Below are positions 38,036 to 47,688 of a stretch of 63,823 nt of DNA, one piece after another. Where the stretch lies: the NCBI GenBank assembly GCA_021648685.1, contig JAKISI010000010.1:1-63823 (forward strand), in the 5' to 3' direction. Source of the stretch: Candidatus Polarisedimenticolaceae bacterium. Its GTDB lineage: Bacteria; Pseudomonadota; Gammaproteobacteria; Chromatiales; Chromatiaceae. The position numbers were made by a program, and so were the translations under genes. The first letter of the stretch is position 1, and each line of letters opens with the position of its first letter. The notes below the pieces were generated by a model. The model saw nothing but the letters and a program-made list of their open reading frames with translations. It was not told the DNA's origin and did no database searches.

Positions 38036-38830
38036 CTAGACGGCGACCGGTGCCTTGATGTGGGGGTGGGGCTGGTAATCCAGCAACTCAAAATCTTCAT
38101 AGGTGAAATCAAACAGTGAATCCACGGCCGGGTTCAGCTGCATGGTGGGCAGTGGAAGTGGCTCGCGTGTGAGTTGCAGCTCCACCTGCTCCAGATGGTT
38201 GAGGTAGAGGTGGGCATCGCCAAAGGTGTGGATAAACTCGCCGGGTTGCAGGCCGGTGACCTGCGCCACCATCAATGTCAGCAGGGCGTATGAGGCGATA
38301 TTGAAGGGCACGCCGAGAAAGATGTCGGCGCTACGCTGATAGAGCTGGCAGGAGAGCCTGCCTTCAGCCACATAGAACTGAAACAGACAGTGGCAGGGTG
38401 GCAGTGCCATCTGCTCGATGCAGGCCGGGTTCCAGGCCGTGACCAGCAGCCGCCGGGAGTCGGGATTGCTGCGGATCTGCTCCACCAGCTGGCTGATCTG
38501 GTCGATAGAGCCGCCATCCGGTGCAGGCCAGCTGCGCCACTGGTAGCCGTAGACCGGCCCCAGGTCGCCCTGTTCATCGGCCCACTCATCCCAGATGCGC
38601 ACACCGTTATCCTTCAGATATTTGATATTGGTGTCGCCCTGCAAAAACCACAGCAGCTCATGGATGATAGAGCGCAGGTGCAGCTTTTTGGTGGTGATGG
38701 CAGGGAAGCCGGCAGCCAGATCAAAACGCATCTGATGACCAAAGATACTGAGGGTGCCGGTGCCGGTGCGATCCTCCTTGCGCACGCCGTTATCCCGCAC
38801 ATGGCGCATCAGATCCAGATACTGCTGCAT
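38036..38830 (-). CDS. thyA: Thymidylate synthase
   Basis: ThyA methylates dUMP to dTMP using methylene-tetrahydrofolate. The protein has 264 residues, the length of the E. coli enzyme. Catalytic Cys is in [13 protein letters not shown], with the QRSAD(I)FLG, DGGSIDQ and RTGTGTLS signatures also present. The C-terminal IKAPVAV closes the active site. The start is 3 bases from the lgt stop, so lgt-thyA-folA is one minus-strand operon. Confidence 0.97.
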   Translation of the reverse strand: MQQYLDLMRHVRDNGVRKEDRTGTGTLSIFGHQMRFDLAAGFPAITTKKLHLRSIIHELLWFLQGDTNIKYLKDNGVRIWDEWADEQGDLGPVYGYQWRSWPAPDGGSIDQISQLVEQIRSNPDSRRLLVTAWNPACIEQMALPPCHCLFQFYVAEGRLSCQLYQRSADIFLGVPFNIASYALLTLMVAQVTGLQPGEFIHTFGDAHLYLNHLEQVELQLTREPLPLPTMQLNPAVDSLFDFTYEDFELLDYQPHPHIKAPVAV

Positions 38831-38832
38831 AA

Positions 38833-39672
38833 CTACAGTGCCCCCTTTTTTCGATAGGCCAGAGCAAAAAGAACCAGGCCGCCAATGATCATCGGCAGGC
38901 TGAGGATCTGCCCCATAGTGACCCAGTCAAAGGCGAGATAGCCAAGGTGTGCGTCAGGTATGCGTACAAACTCAATGGCGAATCGAAACAGCCCGTACCC
39001 CAGCAAAAACAGCGCAGAGACTGCCATCACAGGCCGGGGTCTGGCGGAGAAGAGCCACAACAGAAGAAACAGCGCCACCCCTTCCAGGGCGGCCTCATAA
39101 AGCTGGTTGGGATGCAGTGGCGGGGTAAACTCCGTACCTGGTGGCAGCTGCAGTTTATAGGCGCAGAGCTCAACAAAATCCCTGCAGGGGACACGCATGG
39201 CCCAAGGCAGATCGCTTGGTGCGCCCCACAGCTCGCCATTGATAAAGTTGCCCATGCGCCCGGCACCCAGGCCGATGGGTACCAGTGGAGCGACAAAATC
39301 CATCATCTGGAAAAAGCCCATCTTCTGCCGCCGGGCAAAAAACCACATAGCCACCAGCACACCCAAAAAGCCGCCGTGAAAGGACATGCCACCCTGCCAA
39401 ACGGCAAGCAGGATCAGCGGGTCATCAAGAAAGCGGGAGAAATCATAGAACAGTACATAACCGATACGCCCGCCCAGCACCACACCGAGTGTCCCCCAAA
39501 AAAGCATGTCATCTACAGCCTCCGGCTTCCAGCCAGAGCCGGGGCGTGCCGCGCGCAGCCTGCCCAGCCACCAGGCACTGGCAAAGGCGATCAGGTACAT
39601 CAGGCCGTACCAGTGAACCTGAAGAGGGCCAAGAGCGACAAGAACGGGGTCAATATCAGGATAGGTCAACAT
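38833..39672 (-). CDS. lgt: Prolipoprotein diacylglyceryl transferase
   Basis: Lgt attaches diacylglycerol to the lipobox cysteine of lipoproteins in the inner membrane. The start MLTYPDIDP is chosen because it matches the family N-terminus; the 21-residue upstream extension is rejected. The protein has 279 residues with several transmembrane segments, and includes [10 protein letters not shown] and [15 protein letters not shown], the Lgt signature. It acts on proteins such as LpoA, DolP and MlaA encoded in this window. It is the first gene of lgt-thyA-folA. Confidence 0.96.
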   Translation of the reverse strand: MLTYPDIDPVLVALGPLQVHWYGLMYLIAFASAWWLGRLRAARPGSGWKPEAVDDMLFWGTLGVVLGGRIGYVLFYDFSRFLDDPLILLAVWQGGMSFHGGFLGVLVAMWFFARRQKMGFFQMMDFVAPLVPIGLGAGRMGNFINGELWGAPSDLPWAMRVPCRDFVELCAYKLQLPPGTEFTPPLHPNQLYEAALEGVALFLLLWLFSARPRPVMAVSALFLLGYGLFRFAIEFVRIPDAHLGYLAFDWVTMGQILSLPMIIGGLVLFALAYRKKGAL

Positions 39673-39789
39673 GGGGTGTGATCTTAACTGAATCAGAGGC
39701 AAATGTGATGCCCGCAGTCTGATGAGTATCGACATCTGACCCTATTTGGTTACTATGATTGGCGTGCAAATGACCTCCACAGAGATACC

Positions 39790-40701
39790 TTGAACCGACA
39801 GCGCAAAATCTGGTACAAAAACCGTCTCGCCATGGAGAGGAGCTACTGGGGAAGCGGGGGTAGCCACAGGCCATCGACGAGAGACCAGGTTATCTCGGCG
39901 CTGAGCCAGTGTCTGAAAGTGACTGGTTTGTACAGACGTGGAGTCCGCAACGCCCTCGACCTCCAGCTTAGCCACCTGGAGCTTGGCTTCAACGACCTGC
40001 CGCCTGCCTTCGATGGCTTCACCATCCTGCAATTGAGCGACCCCCACTTCGGGGCGCTGGCCGGAACCACAGAGCGTATGCTCCAGCTGGTTTCCGGGCT
40101 GCGGCCAGATCTGGTAGTGCTGACCGGGGACTATCGCAATGAGGATTACAATAACTACGAGTATGTCCTGCCACCGCTACAAGAGCTCACAGCGGCCCTG
40201 TCGTCGCGGCACGGGGTCTGGGCCATACTGGGTAACAATGACTGTGCTGCCATGGTCGAGCCGATAGAAGATCTCGGCATCAGGGTTTTGATCAATGAGA
40301 CTGGTGCCATCGAGCAAGACGGAGAGAGCCTCTACATCACAGGTGTCGATGACGTGCATGCGTTCCATACAGAGGCCGCCTCCGAAGCAATGAAAAATGC
40401 GCCCCAGGGTTTTAGGATTGCGCTGGTCCATTCACCGGAGCTGGCCGACAGTGCTGCCGCTTGTGGCTATCATCTCTATCTGACAGGGCATACCCATGGA
40501 GGGCAGATCGCACTGCCGGGAGGGATGCCTGTCATCACCAACCTTAAGTGTCCCCGTCGCTATGCCGGCGGTCTATGGCGTCATGGTGCTATGGTGGGTT
40601 ACACGAGTAGCTGCATTGGAACCTCTGTCGTGCCTTTGCGCTTCAACACGCGGGGGGAGGTGGTGCTGATCAGACTGGTCGCTGTTAAACATGATCATTG
40701 A
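39790..40701 (+). CDS. Calcineurin-like metallophosphoesterase (YkuE type)
   Basis: The protein has 303 residues. The dinuclear-metal motifs are in order: QLSDPHFG (D-x-H), LTGDYRNED (GD), LGNNDC (GN-D) and the C-terminal GHTHGGQI. This last form is typical of YkuE-like membrane-associated phosphoesterases, some of which act on lipid A precursors or UDP-sugars; the substrate here is unknown. The N-terminus is basic and Ser/Arg-rich without a signal peptide. The start is TTG 39790 or ATG 39832. It is divergent from lgt. The 282 bases after it hold only a short CACAGATAAACACGG inverted repeat. Confidence 0.85.
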   Translation: MNRQRKIWYKNRLAMERSYWGSGGSHRPSTRDQVISALSQCLKVTGLYRRGVRNALDLQLSHLELGFNDLPPAFDGFTILQLSDPHFGALAGTTERMLQLVSGLRPDLVVLTGDYRNEDYNNYEYVLPPLQELTAALSSRHGVWAILGNNDCAAMVEPIEDLGIRVLINETGAIEQDGESLYITGVDDVHAFHTEAASEAMKNAPQGFRIALVHSPELADSAAACGYHLYLTGHTHGGQIALPGGMPVITNLKCPRRYAGGLWRHGAMVGYTSSCIGTSVVPLRFNTRGEVVLIRLVAVKHDH

Positions 40702-40983
40702 TGAAAGACTATGGCGGAACCACAGATAAACACGGATATTATCTAAGTTCATCTGTGTGTATCTGTAGTTCTAATCTCTTTTCCCGATGTTATTTAAGGA
40801 GGGTGGGTTGGCCGGATATTTACGAATACCTCACGGTCATTGTGAGGCCGTTGTATTTATGATTCTTTATGGTTTTGGTGATTAACTTTAAGCATGATTA
40901 ATGGAGCTTTTTTGCCTTTAATACAGTAATGTCTGCTTGCAGTTTATAATTATGGGCTTAATTTGAATGGGTGCTAACCAATT

Positions 40984-41928
40984 ATGTCACTGGATCCTGT
41001 AGTACTATTTTTTATCCTCGGTCTCTGTGCAGGGCTGGTGCGCGCAGAGATGCGTCTGCCGTCAGCGATTTATGAGTTTCTCAGCATCATATTGCTGCTT
41101 GCCATTGGTCTCAAAGGCGGCATCGAGCTGTCCAAGCAGTCAATCGGCGATCTGCTGCCCGACACGATGGCTGTGGTTGCAATGGGTTTTGTGTTGCCTC
41201 TGCTGGCCTTTCCGCTGCTGCGCTACATCGGCAAATTCGATAAAGTGGATGCGGCATCCGTGGCGGCTCATTATGGTTCGGTGAGTGTGGGCACCTACGC
41301 TGTGGCAGTCACTTACCTGACTGCACAGCAAATTTACTTTGAAGAGTACATGCCGCTGTTTCTGGTGTTGCTGGAAGTGCCTGCCATTCTTGTTGGCATT
41401 GTTCTGGTTCGAGGTATTTCAAAAAATACCCGCTGGGGGAAGCTGCTGCACGAAGTGTTCTTGGGAAAAAGTGTTGTGCTGTTGCTGGGCGGCCTGCTGA
41501 TCGGCTGGGTGGCCGGGCCAGAGGGCATTGAATCCATAGCCGGCCTGTTCTTTGATCCGTTCAAAGGCGTATTGGCACTGTTTTTACTGGAAATGGGGCT
41601 GATTGCAGCGAGTCAGGTGAGCTGTTTACGTCGCTACGGCCTGTTCCTGCTTGGTTTTGGTGTTGTTTTTCCGGTTTTCTCAGCATTAATTGGTGGTGGG
41701 CTTGGAGTGATGCTAGGGCTTTCAATCGGTGGTACGATGCTGTTGGCAACTCTGGCGGCGAGTGCTTCCTACATTGCGGTACCGGCAGCGATGCGTATCG
41801 CCTTACCAGAAGCCAATCCGACCTTGTCGCTCACTGCAGCGCTCGGTATAACCTTTCCGTTCAACATTATTTTTGGTATACCGCTCTACCATAAATTTGC
41901 TGAATACTTTCATACTCTTGGGGGATAA
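40984..41928 (+). CDS. sbtA: SbtA-type sodium-dependent bicarbonate transporter
   Basis: The protein has 314 residues with about ten hydrophobic segments. The N-terminal FILGLCAGLVRAEMRLPSAI and the central AAHYGSVSVGTYAVAVTYL region are characteristic of SbtA, which imports bicarbonate with sodium across the inner membrane. This supplies carbon for carbon-concentrating and carbon-fixing metabolism. The gene is followed after four bases by a PII-like gene (sbtB), the pairing known from cyanobacteria and several proteobacteria. The upstream start context is weak, with no clear ribosome-binding site. Confidence 0.92.
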   Translation: MSLDPVVLFFILGLCAGLVRAEMRLPSAIYEFLSIILLLAIGLKGGIELSKQSIGDLLPDTMAVVAMGFVLPLLAFPLLRYIGKFDKVDAASVAAHYGSVSVGTYAVAVTYLTAQQIYFEEYMPLFLVLLEVPAILVGIVLVRGISKNTRWGKLLHEVFLGKSVVLLLGGLLIGWVAGPEGIESIAGLFFDPFKGVLALFLLEMGLIAASQVSCLRRYGLFLLGFGVVFPVFSALIGGGLGVMLGLSIGGTMLLATLAASASYIAVPAAMRIALPEANPTLSLTAALGITFPFNIIFGIPLYHKFAEYFHTLGG

Positions 41929-41932
41929 CACC

Positions 41933-42247
41933 GTGTTTATTCGCAGCACTAAACTAATAACTATTATTACGGAGTCTGCACTGGAACATACCTTGATCGA
42001 TGACTTTGATCGTCTGGGTGCAGGTGGCTACACCATTACCAATGCACGCGGCAAAGGTCACACGGGGGTGCGTGATGGCCGGTGGCCTACTGATAGCAAC
42101 ATTCGTGTTGAGGTAATATGCGATACAGAGTTGGCTGATACCATTGCCGAACATATTATAAAAAGCTATTACAGAGATTATGCTGTGATGGTGTATATAG
42201 GCGATGTGACGGTAGTGAAGCCGGAAAAATCGGGGAAGGGTGGTTGA
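41933..42247 (+). CDS. sbtB: PII-like protein SbtB
   Basis: The protein has 104 residues from GTG 41933, preceded by GGGGGATAACACC. The frame is also open upstream inside sbtA. It has the PII fold: KLITIITESALEHTLIDDFD (strand-helix), a T-loop region KGHTGVRDGRW, then NIRVEVICDTELADTIAEHI and a final VMVYIGDVTVVK strand. SbtB proteins bind adenine nucleotides, including cyclic AMP in cyanobacteria, and modulate SbtA. The C-terminal redox loop with paired cysteines seen in cyanobacterial SbtB is absent here. Confidence 0.88.
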   Translation: MFIRSTKLITIITESALEHTLIDDFDRLGAGGYTITNARGKGHTGVRDGRWPTDSNIRVEVICDTELADTIAEHIIKSYYRDYAVMVYIGDVTVVKPEKSGKGG

Positions 42248-42264
42248 GCCTAACTGCTCTTTTT

Positions 42265-42362
42265 AGGGCTGGCCATTACCCAAGAATATTTTTTGCTTAA
42301 AAACAACGCGTTACATAATTTCTGCTTCCTTGCTTTAGACTTATGGGTAATGGGCAGCTCTA
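42265..42362. repeat. 98-bp imperfect inverted repeat after sbtB
   Basis: AGGGCTGGCCATTACCCA at 42265-42282 pairs with TGGGTAATGGGCAGCTCT at about 42344-42361 (16 of 18 positions). The interior is A/T-rich. It lies 18 bases past sbtB and touches the MITE that begins at 42361, so it is either the sbtAB 3' hairpin or a second mobile repeat. Confidence 0.5.
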
Positions 42363-42474
42363 GGAGGCTGTCCGAGAATAGGTAAAATTGCGATTTATCA
42401 AATATTAACCCCTTGTAATTCAACGGGTTAAAAATTCTAATGTGCAAAAAGCTGAGTTCTCGGACGGTCTCCTA
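42361..42474. mobile_element. 114-bp MITE-like element (TAGGAGGCTGTCCGAGAATAG ends)
   Basis: The left end matches the MITE at 16470, and the right end GTTCTCGGACGGTCTCCTA is the inverse with a few changes. There is no ORF. It inserted beside a broken RAYT gene and may have contributed to its truncation. Confidence 0.65.
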
Positions 42475-42477
42475 GGA

Positions 42478-42870
42478 TTTGGCGTCGTACGCCGACCTGA
42501 CAATTGTTCAATCCTTGCACGAAAACGGTCATTTCCCAATACCCATCCTTTATTGGGTTGCTTCACGCATGGCTTCCAGATCAGCTCTGCTGATGGCCGC
42601 TCGGAAAGGTTTTCGGTAGGCCGACCACCTCTCTGTGGCACGGGGATATTCAACCATACCCGCCCGAACCGGGTTGAGTTCGATATGGCGCATACAGGTT
42701 AGCAAATATTGACCACTGTCGATGACAGTTGCTTTGTAGCGGCCTTTCCACGTTCATATATGTAATTGAAATACTACACATAACATCGGCCAGCCGATTG
42801 CAGGTTTGGGAATACTCTCTTTTGTTTTCGGACTGGCCAGTAGATCTACATGATTGGTCATTAACAACTC
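42478..42870 (-). pseudogene. Broken RAYT-like transposase
   Basis: Read on the minus strand, frames shift between readable parts: RYKATVIDS, YLLTCMRYIELNPVRAGMV, then ISRADLEAMREATQ and WVLGNDRFRARIEQL. The parts match the intact transposase at 29847-30569, including the VLG.DRFR motif. The N-terminal half with the HUH motif is decayed and frameshifts interrupt the rest, so no functional product is expected. The rest of 42871-43028 shows no gene. Confidence 0.8.
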
Positions 42871-43028
42871 TTTCTGCGTTAAACTCTTTTATGACCTCCT
42901 CTCAATTATGACCTCTGTGTTTGGGGTTCCCATCTCAGCATAATCCATGTGCGTTGAGATGGGCAGGTCAAAACGTGATGGCTATACTTAGCTATTATTG
43001 TTGCCATAGCATCTAAGGGAGCCTGGGT

Positions 43029-43619
43029 ATGATACGCACCAACCACATTGGGATTGCCATGCTGTTAAGCGCACTGCTGGTCAGTAATATCAGCAGTGCG
43101 GCATCCTGCAATGAGCGCTCACCCAACCTGATCTTGCTGGGTGATAAATATTATGATCTGGATGTCGTGCCGCTAACACCTAAAGACAGAAAGGTCATCA
43201 TCTCTATTGCAAAAAAAATGGTCGGCCACTGGAAAGGCGAGGGTACAAGGTTTCAATGCACAGGTTCAGATGAAGACCCCGGGGTTGAAAATAGAACCAT
43301 TAGTCTCACTGCAAACATCGCTATTAACTCATCCGGTGCACTACAGATCAATACGGAAAAATACATCAAGGAAGAGCGTGTGCGGTTTCAGGATACCCTG
43401 ATGCTGTTTAGCAACCTGGCAGAGCAGACCGCCGCTATCGTACCCGATGGCTTTGAGGTAATAGAAAAATTCCGCCCAAAGACAAATGAGAAGTACCGAC
43501 CACTTATCGAGATCATACACCGCATAACCTATAGTCGACAAAACCTGATCTACACGCTAAGCGTATACGCCAATGGCTACCTGGCTGAACAAGAGCACTG
43601 GAAACTAATACGCAACTGA
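43029..43619 (+). CDS. Hypothetical exported protein
   Basis: The protein has 196 residues and no recognised family. A signal peptide (hydrophobic segment IAMLLSALLVSNISSAA, cut near residue 26) indicates periplasmic export. The mature protein begins with Cys in SCNERSP and has a second Cys in FQCTGS that could form a disulfide. Later regions are charged with beta-like pattern (TANIAINSSGALQIN, HRITYSRQNLIYTLSVYANG), as in lipocalin-like or DUF-type periplasmic folds. AAGGGAGCCTGGGT precedes the ATG. The gene is convergent with the amidohydrolase gene. Confidence 0.7.
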   Translation: MIRTNHIGIAMLLSALLVSNISSAASCNERSPNLILLGDKYYDLDVVPLTPKDRKVIISIAKKMVGHWKGEGTRFQCTGSDEDPGVENRTISLTANIAINSSGALQINTEKYIKEERVRFQDTLMLFSNLAEQTAAIVPDGFEVIEKFRPKTNEKYRPLIEIIHRITYSRQNLIYTLSVYANGYLAEQEHWKLIRN

Positions 43620-43623
43620 TGCA

Positions 43624-44613
43624 TCAATCAACCAGGATTTTTTTGTAATTGCTATAGAGCGGACTCTCTTCCGGAAAGTAGGCCAATATCGTTCGGGCAT
43701 AGCGATCAAATGGATTGCTGATGGCCTCTATACGACAGCTCTCTGCTGATGAGAGATCATGCGTATTGAAACGAATAGAAAAAGGCACTGGATAGTCCGT
43801 ACCAAACAGCAGCTTATGGTGAATCTCCTGCTGTTGTGACAGATGCCGAAGTGCTCTGGCTCGCAGCGGCACGAGTATCGCTGAGATGTCGGCATATAAG
43901 TTGTCATGATTTTGCAGCATATCCAGCAGGATAAAATAGTCCTCATCAAAGGTTTTGGGATTCCTGCTCAGATTTTTCCAAAAGAGCAGTTTATGATGAA
44001 TGCGCCCCAGTCCCATATGCGCGGCAATCACGGTCAACCCCGTCTCCAGTGGCAGCTTGAGCATATCGGCTCTCTCATAGCGCAGATCAGAATCAACACT
44101 ATATTCACTACCTATATGTATAATCAGTGGCAGGTTATGTGATTTCAGCTTTTCGTAATAGGGGATGAAGCATCGGTCATTAAGGTCAATCCCCCAGTAG
44201 TTCTGTAGAAACTTTGCACCCCGGCAGCCTTGCTCAGCATATTCATCAATGAGATCCAGCGCATTGATGCGCCGGGGGTTGATCGACATAAAGGGGATAA
44301 ATACACCAGGGTGGCTGGCTGCAACCTCAAGCACATCGCTGGTCATTGCACAGACAGTGCTATCCCTGTCGATCTCTTTACCTTGTTGATTCAGACGGCA
44401 GTCCACACCAAAGATACAGGCGCGCTCAACATATTCCGACTGGGTAACGTTTTTTGCCATGGATGTGACAAAGGTGCCATAAGGGTTACGCTGTAACTGT
44501 ACCGGATCGACCCCCAGTTTTTTAGCAAAAAAATGGATGGTGATTTTGTCATACAGGCGATCAAACCTGGCTTCAGGGTTCAGCAGGTGACTGTGAATAT
44601 CTACAGTATGCAT
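43624..44613 (-). CDS. Amidohydrolase-family metal-dependent hydrolase
   Basis: The protein has 329 residues from MHTVDIHSHLL, with AGGAAACCTGGCA upstream; a GTG/ATG extension to 44649 is less likely. The TIM-barrel metal motif HSH is in VDIHSHLL, followed by IIHIGSEYS, AAHMGLGRIHHK and LLFGTDYPVPF with the catalytic Asp, the order seen in amidohydrolase-2 (PF04909) proteins such as decarboxylases and lactonases. The substrate is unknown. No pathway partners are adjacent; the neighbours are a hypothetical exported gene and a decayed IS. Confidence 0.78.
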   Translation of the reverse strand: MHTVDIHSHLLNPEARFDRLYDKITIHFFAKKLGVDPVQLQRNPYGTFVTSMAKNVTQSEYVERACIFGVDCRLNQQGKEIDRDSTVCAMTSDVLEVAASHPGVFIPFMSINPRRINALDLIDEYAEQGCRGAKFLQNYWGIDLNDRCFIPYYEKLKSHNLPLIIHIGSEYSVDSDLRYERADMLKLPLETGLTVIAAHMGLGRIHHKLLFWKNLSRNPKTFDEDYFILLDMLQNHDNLYADISAILVPLRARALRHLSQQQEIHHKLLFGTDYPVPFSIRFNTHDLSSAESCRIEAISNPFDRYARTILAYFPEESPLYSNYKKILVD

Positions 44614-44664
44614 TGCCAGGTTTCCTACGCCATCAGAAACGGATCCCAAAATTCGGACAGTTGC

Positions 44665-45080
44665 TTAAGTGTCTTCTGCCCTCATAAATTCAGGTGGCTT
44701 CCAGTAGCCCGGTTTCTTCAAAATAGGTCTGATCTGGTGTTTTCGTTCAGCATTATAGAGCTCAAAATAGCGTCCAATCCCCATGCGTGCCTGATTGACA
44801 GGGTCATAGGCATGCAAATCCACCTCTTTATATTTGACACGGCATCAGAGTCTTTCTGATGAAGGCATTATCTATCCATCGGCCTTTGCCGTCCATGCTG
44901 ATTTTGATGTCATGGGCTTTCAGCGCATTCGTGAAGATCTCCGGTGATGACTTCCTCCAATGCCTCTGCACAGAAGTCACTGTCCATAGTGTCGGAAATC
45001 TGCCAGGATAAGACCTTACGGCTGTACCCGTCTATGATGGCGGCTAGATAGACAAGGCCTTTGGCTATGGATATAGGTGG
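44665..45080 (-). pseudogene. Decayed IS3-family OrfB transposase
   Basis: On the minus strand, readable parts in shifting frames are AKGLVYLAAIIDGYSRKVLS, DTMDSDFCAEALEEVI, KISMDGKGRWIDNAFI and KKPGYWKPPEFMRAEDT before TAA. These match the DDE core and tail of IS3-type transposases. Multiple frameshifts and deletions rule out function. It is unlike the IS3 fragment at 114-260. The remaining 45081-45570 up to prfC contains no gene I can recognise. Confidence 0.8.
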
Positions 45081-45573
45081 TGTTTGTGCAAAAAACCTGC
45101 CTGAGTCTTATCACCTTATCAAGGCAGATAAAGCTACTTTGGCTTTAAGCTGGAGGAATGATTTCTACGTTTCTTCTCATCTTCTGCTCCCGCCTCTTGG
45201 ATATTAGTGTTGCAGAAGAGACTTAAACTTTCCTATTTGCTGTCCAACTGATGGAGTCTACTTTAGTTCTCCAGGTTCATCCCGTAGCAAGGGGAACAGG
45301 CAGCCTTGTATATGCCGCCATGTGTGGGATAATTTTACCAAAGTGAATCAGGCACTCCTCTCTTTTTTGGTTGTTAAAAGCCAAAAAAATCGCTGCTTTT
45401 AGGGTTTTACAAGAGGCTTTGCCTAATAAAATCTCTGACAGATATAACCATTTAGATAATGGTTGAGTGCTGTCGAGAGAAGAAACTAAGTTTCACGTCA
45501 CATGGCGCGCCTTTTGAAATTGCTTCATTTAAAGGTAAATTAACAAACAACTACAAATTAGGATTTACAGGGT

Positions 45574-47160
45574 ATGGCGGATAGCAATCTTCTCAATGAA
45601 ATCAGACGGAGGCGCACGTTTGCTATCATCTCGCATCCTGATGCCGGAAAAACCACGCTGACCGAAAAGCTGCTGCTCTACGGTGGTGCCATTCAGATGG
45701 CGGGTACCGTAAAGGGTCGAAAAGCGGCACGGCATGCCACCTCTGACTGGATGACGATGGAGAAAGAGCGCGGCATCTCTGTTACCTCGTCGGTGATGCA
45801 GTTTCCCTACGGGGAGCTGATCATCAATCTGCTGGATACGCCGGGGCATGAGGATTTCTCTGAGGATACCTATCGCACCCTGACGGCCGTTGACTCAGCA
45901 CTGATGGTGATCGATGTGGCCAAAGGGGTTGAGGCGCGCACCATCAAGCTGATGGAGGTCTGCCGCCTGCGCACCACGCCGATTCTGACTTTTATCAACA
46001 AGCTGGATCGGGAGGGGAGAGATCCCATCGAGTTGCTGGATGAGGTAGAGAGCATCCTCGATATCAAGTGTGCCCCCGTAACCTGGCCCATCGGCATGGG
46101 CAAACGCTTCAAGGGGGTATTTGATCTGCGCAGTGAGACCACTCACCTCTATTCGGCCACCCACGGCGGCAAGATTCAGCAGGGTGAGGTGATTGAGGGG
46201 CTGGATAATCCGCGCCTGGATGAGCTGGTGGGTGATCAAGCGGATGAGTTACGCGATGAGATCGAGCTGGTGCGCGGTGCCAGCCATGAGCTGGATCTGG
46301 CCGCCTATGCTCGCGGGGAGCTGACACCGGTCTTTTTCGGCTCAGCCATCAATAACTTTGGGGTCAAAGAGCTATTGGATGCCTTCTCTGACTATGCGCC
46401 ATGCCCATTGGCCCGCACCACTCAGGAGCGCACCATTGAGCCGTCAGAGGAGAAATTCACCGGCTTTGTTTTCAAGATCCAGGCCAATATGGATCCCGCC
46501 CACCGTGACCGGGTGGCCTTTCTGCGCGTCTGCTCCGGCTCCTATAAAAAGGGCATGAAAATGCGCCATGTGCGGATCAATAAAACGGTGCAGATCAGCA
46601 ACGCCATCACCTTTCAGGCCGATGAGCGCCGCCATCTGGAGGAGGCCTGGCCGGGGGATATTATCGGCCTGCACAACCACGGCACCATCCAGATTGGTGA
46701 TACCTTCTCTGAAGGGGAGAATCTGAAATATGAGGGCATCCCCTACTTTGCGCCCGAACTGTTTCGCCGTGTGGTGCTGAAAGACCCGTTACGCATGAAG
46801 GCGCTGCAAAAGGGGGTGCTGCAGCTGTGTGAAGAGGGCGCGACCCAGGTATTTCGGCCGCTGAAAAACAATGATCTGATCCTTGGGGCGGTGGGTGTGT
46901 TGCAGTTTGAGGTGGCCGCCCAGCGCCTGAAGGATGAATATAATGTTGAGGCTATAGTGGAGCCGGTACAGGTCTCCACGGCTCGCTGGGTAGAGTGTGA
47001 TGATAGCAGGATGCTGGAGCAGTTCCGCACCAAGGCGCATGCCAACCTGGCGGTTGATGGGGATGATCAGCTGGTCTATCTGGCGACCAGCCGGGTCAAT
47101 CTTGACCTCACCATAGAGCGCTGGCCGGATATTCAATTCCTCGCAATACGAGAGCTGTAG
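45574..47160 (+). CDS. prfC: Peptide chain release factor 3
   Basis: RF3 is a GTPase that recycles RF1 and RF2 after peptide release. The protein has 528 residues. G1 is [16 protein letters not shown]3 is [12 protein letters not shown] and G4 is [10 protein letters not shown]. The RF3-specific switch region is [25 protein letters not shown] in part, and the C-terminal domain III follows ([21 protein letters not shown]). The start has a weak upstream site (ACAGGGT). It is transcribed alone and separated from the decayed IS by nearly 500 bases. Confidence 0.97.
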   Translation: MADSNLLNEIRRRRTFAIISHPDAGKTTLTEKLLLYGGAIQMAGTVKGRKAARHATSDWMTMEKERGISVTSSVMQFPYGELIINLLDTPGHEDFSEDTYRTLTAVDSALMVIDVAKGVEARTIKLMEVCRLRTTPILTFINKLDREGRDPIELLDEVESILDIKCAPVTWPIGMGKRFKGVFDLRSETTHLYSATHGGKIQQGEVIEGLDNPRLDELVGDQADELRDEIELVRGASHELDLAAYARGELTPVFFGSAINNFGVKELLDAFSDYAPCPLARTTQERTIEPSEEKFTGFVFKIQANMDPAHRDRVAFLRVCSGSYKKGMKMRHVRINKTVQISNAITFQADERRHLEEAWPGDIIGLHNHGTIQIGDTFSEGENLKYEGIPYFAPELFRRVVLKDPLRMKALQKGVLQLCEEGATQVFRPLKNNDLILGAVGVLQFEVAAQRLKDEYNVEAIVEPVQVSTARWVECDDSRMLEQFRTKAHANLAVDGDDQLVYLATSRVNLDLTIERWPDIQFLAIREL

Positions 47161-47272
47161 TCCGGAAAATGCCGGTTTTGTGACAGAGCTCACATCCTGA
47201 GCATGCCAGACAGCTGTAAAAACCACCAGACTGACACATACTTGTAAGCACGCAGGTTATGAAGGAGATGGC

Positions 47273-47515
47273 ATGGAACCCGTAAGCAGCGCACTCAGTA
47301 GTGGTCTGCAAGGTATGCAGCGTGGTTTTGATGGCATGCGGCAGAGTGCAGATCAGATTGCAAAAGCCGATAAGCCGGATCAAGCCGGGGATGTTGCAAA
47401 ACCATTGGTGAACCTGGTGGCAGATCGCGCCCAGATCGAGGCCAGTGTGAAAGTGGTGCAGGCGGCAGATGCCATGAGTAAAACCATTGGCAGCCTGCTG
47501 GATGTAAAAGCCTGA
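47273..47515 (+). CDS. Small protein with flagellar rod C-terminal-like motif
   Basis: The protein has 80 residues with AAGGAGATGGC before the ATG. Residues 40-80 (LVNLVADRAQIEASVKVVQAADAMSKTIGSLLDVKA, in part) resemble the C-terminal helix of flagellar rod and hook proteins such as FlgG, which ends with the pattern 'EEMV..I.AQRAYEAN.KVIQTADEM...LL.I'. The N-terminal half is Gln/Met/Gly-rich and lacks the beta domain. No flagellar genes are nearby. It could be a small motility-associated or secreted helical protein; the function is not established. Confidence 0.6.
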   Translation: MEPVSSALSSGLQGMQRGFDGMRQSADQIAKADKPDQAGDVAKPLVNLVADRAQIEASVKVVQAADAMSKTIGSLLDVKA

Positions 47516-47538
47516 GCATCAAGATCATGGCAGGGGTC

Positions 47539-47575
47539 GGTTTCAGCCCGCTTTGGCGGGTTGGAATCGGCCCTT
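47539..47575. terminator. Possible terminator hairpin after the small rod-like gene
   Basis: The arms CGGTTTCAGCCCGC and GCGGGTTGGAATCG pair imperfectly around loop TTTG and are followed by GCCCTTTTC. The T-run is short, so activity is uncertain. Confidence 0.4.
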
Positions 47576-47688
47576 TTCATTTGCCCCCCCTCTTCAGGCC
47601 ATGCCCCATAGGCTTTTTCACTCACCATAACCGGTAGCGGTTGCTATACTGCTCTGAGAGCTACTTCCTAAAATAAAATAATCTGACC

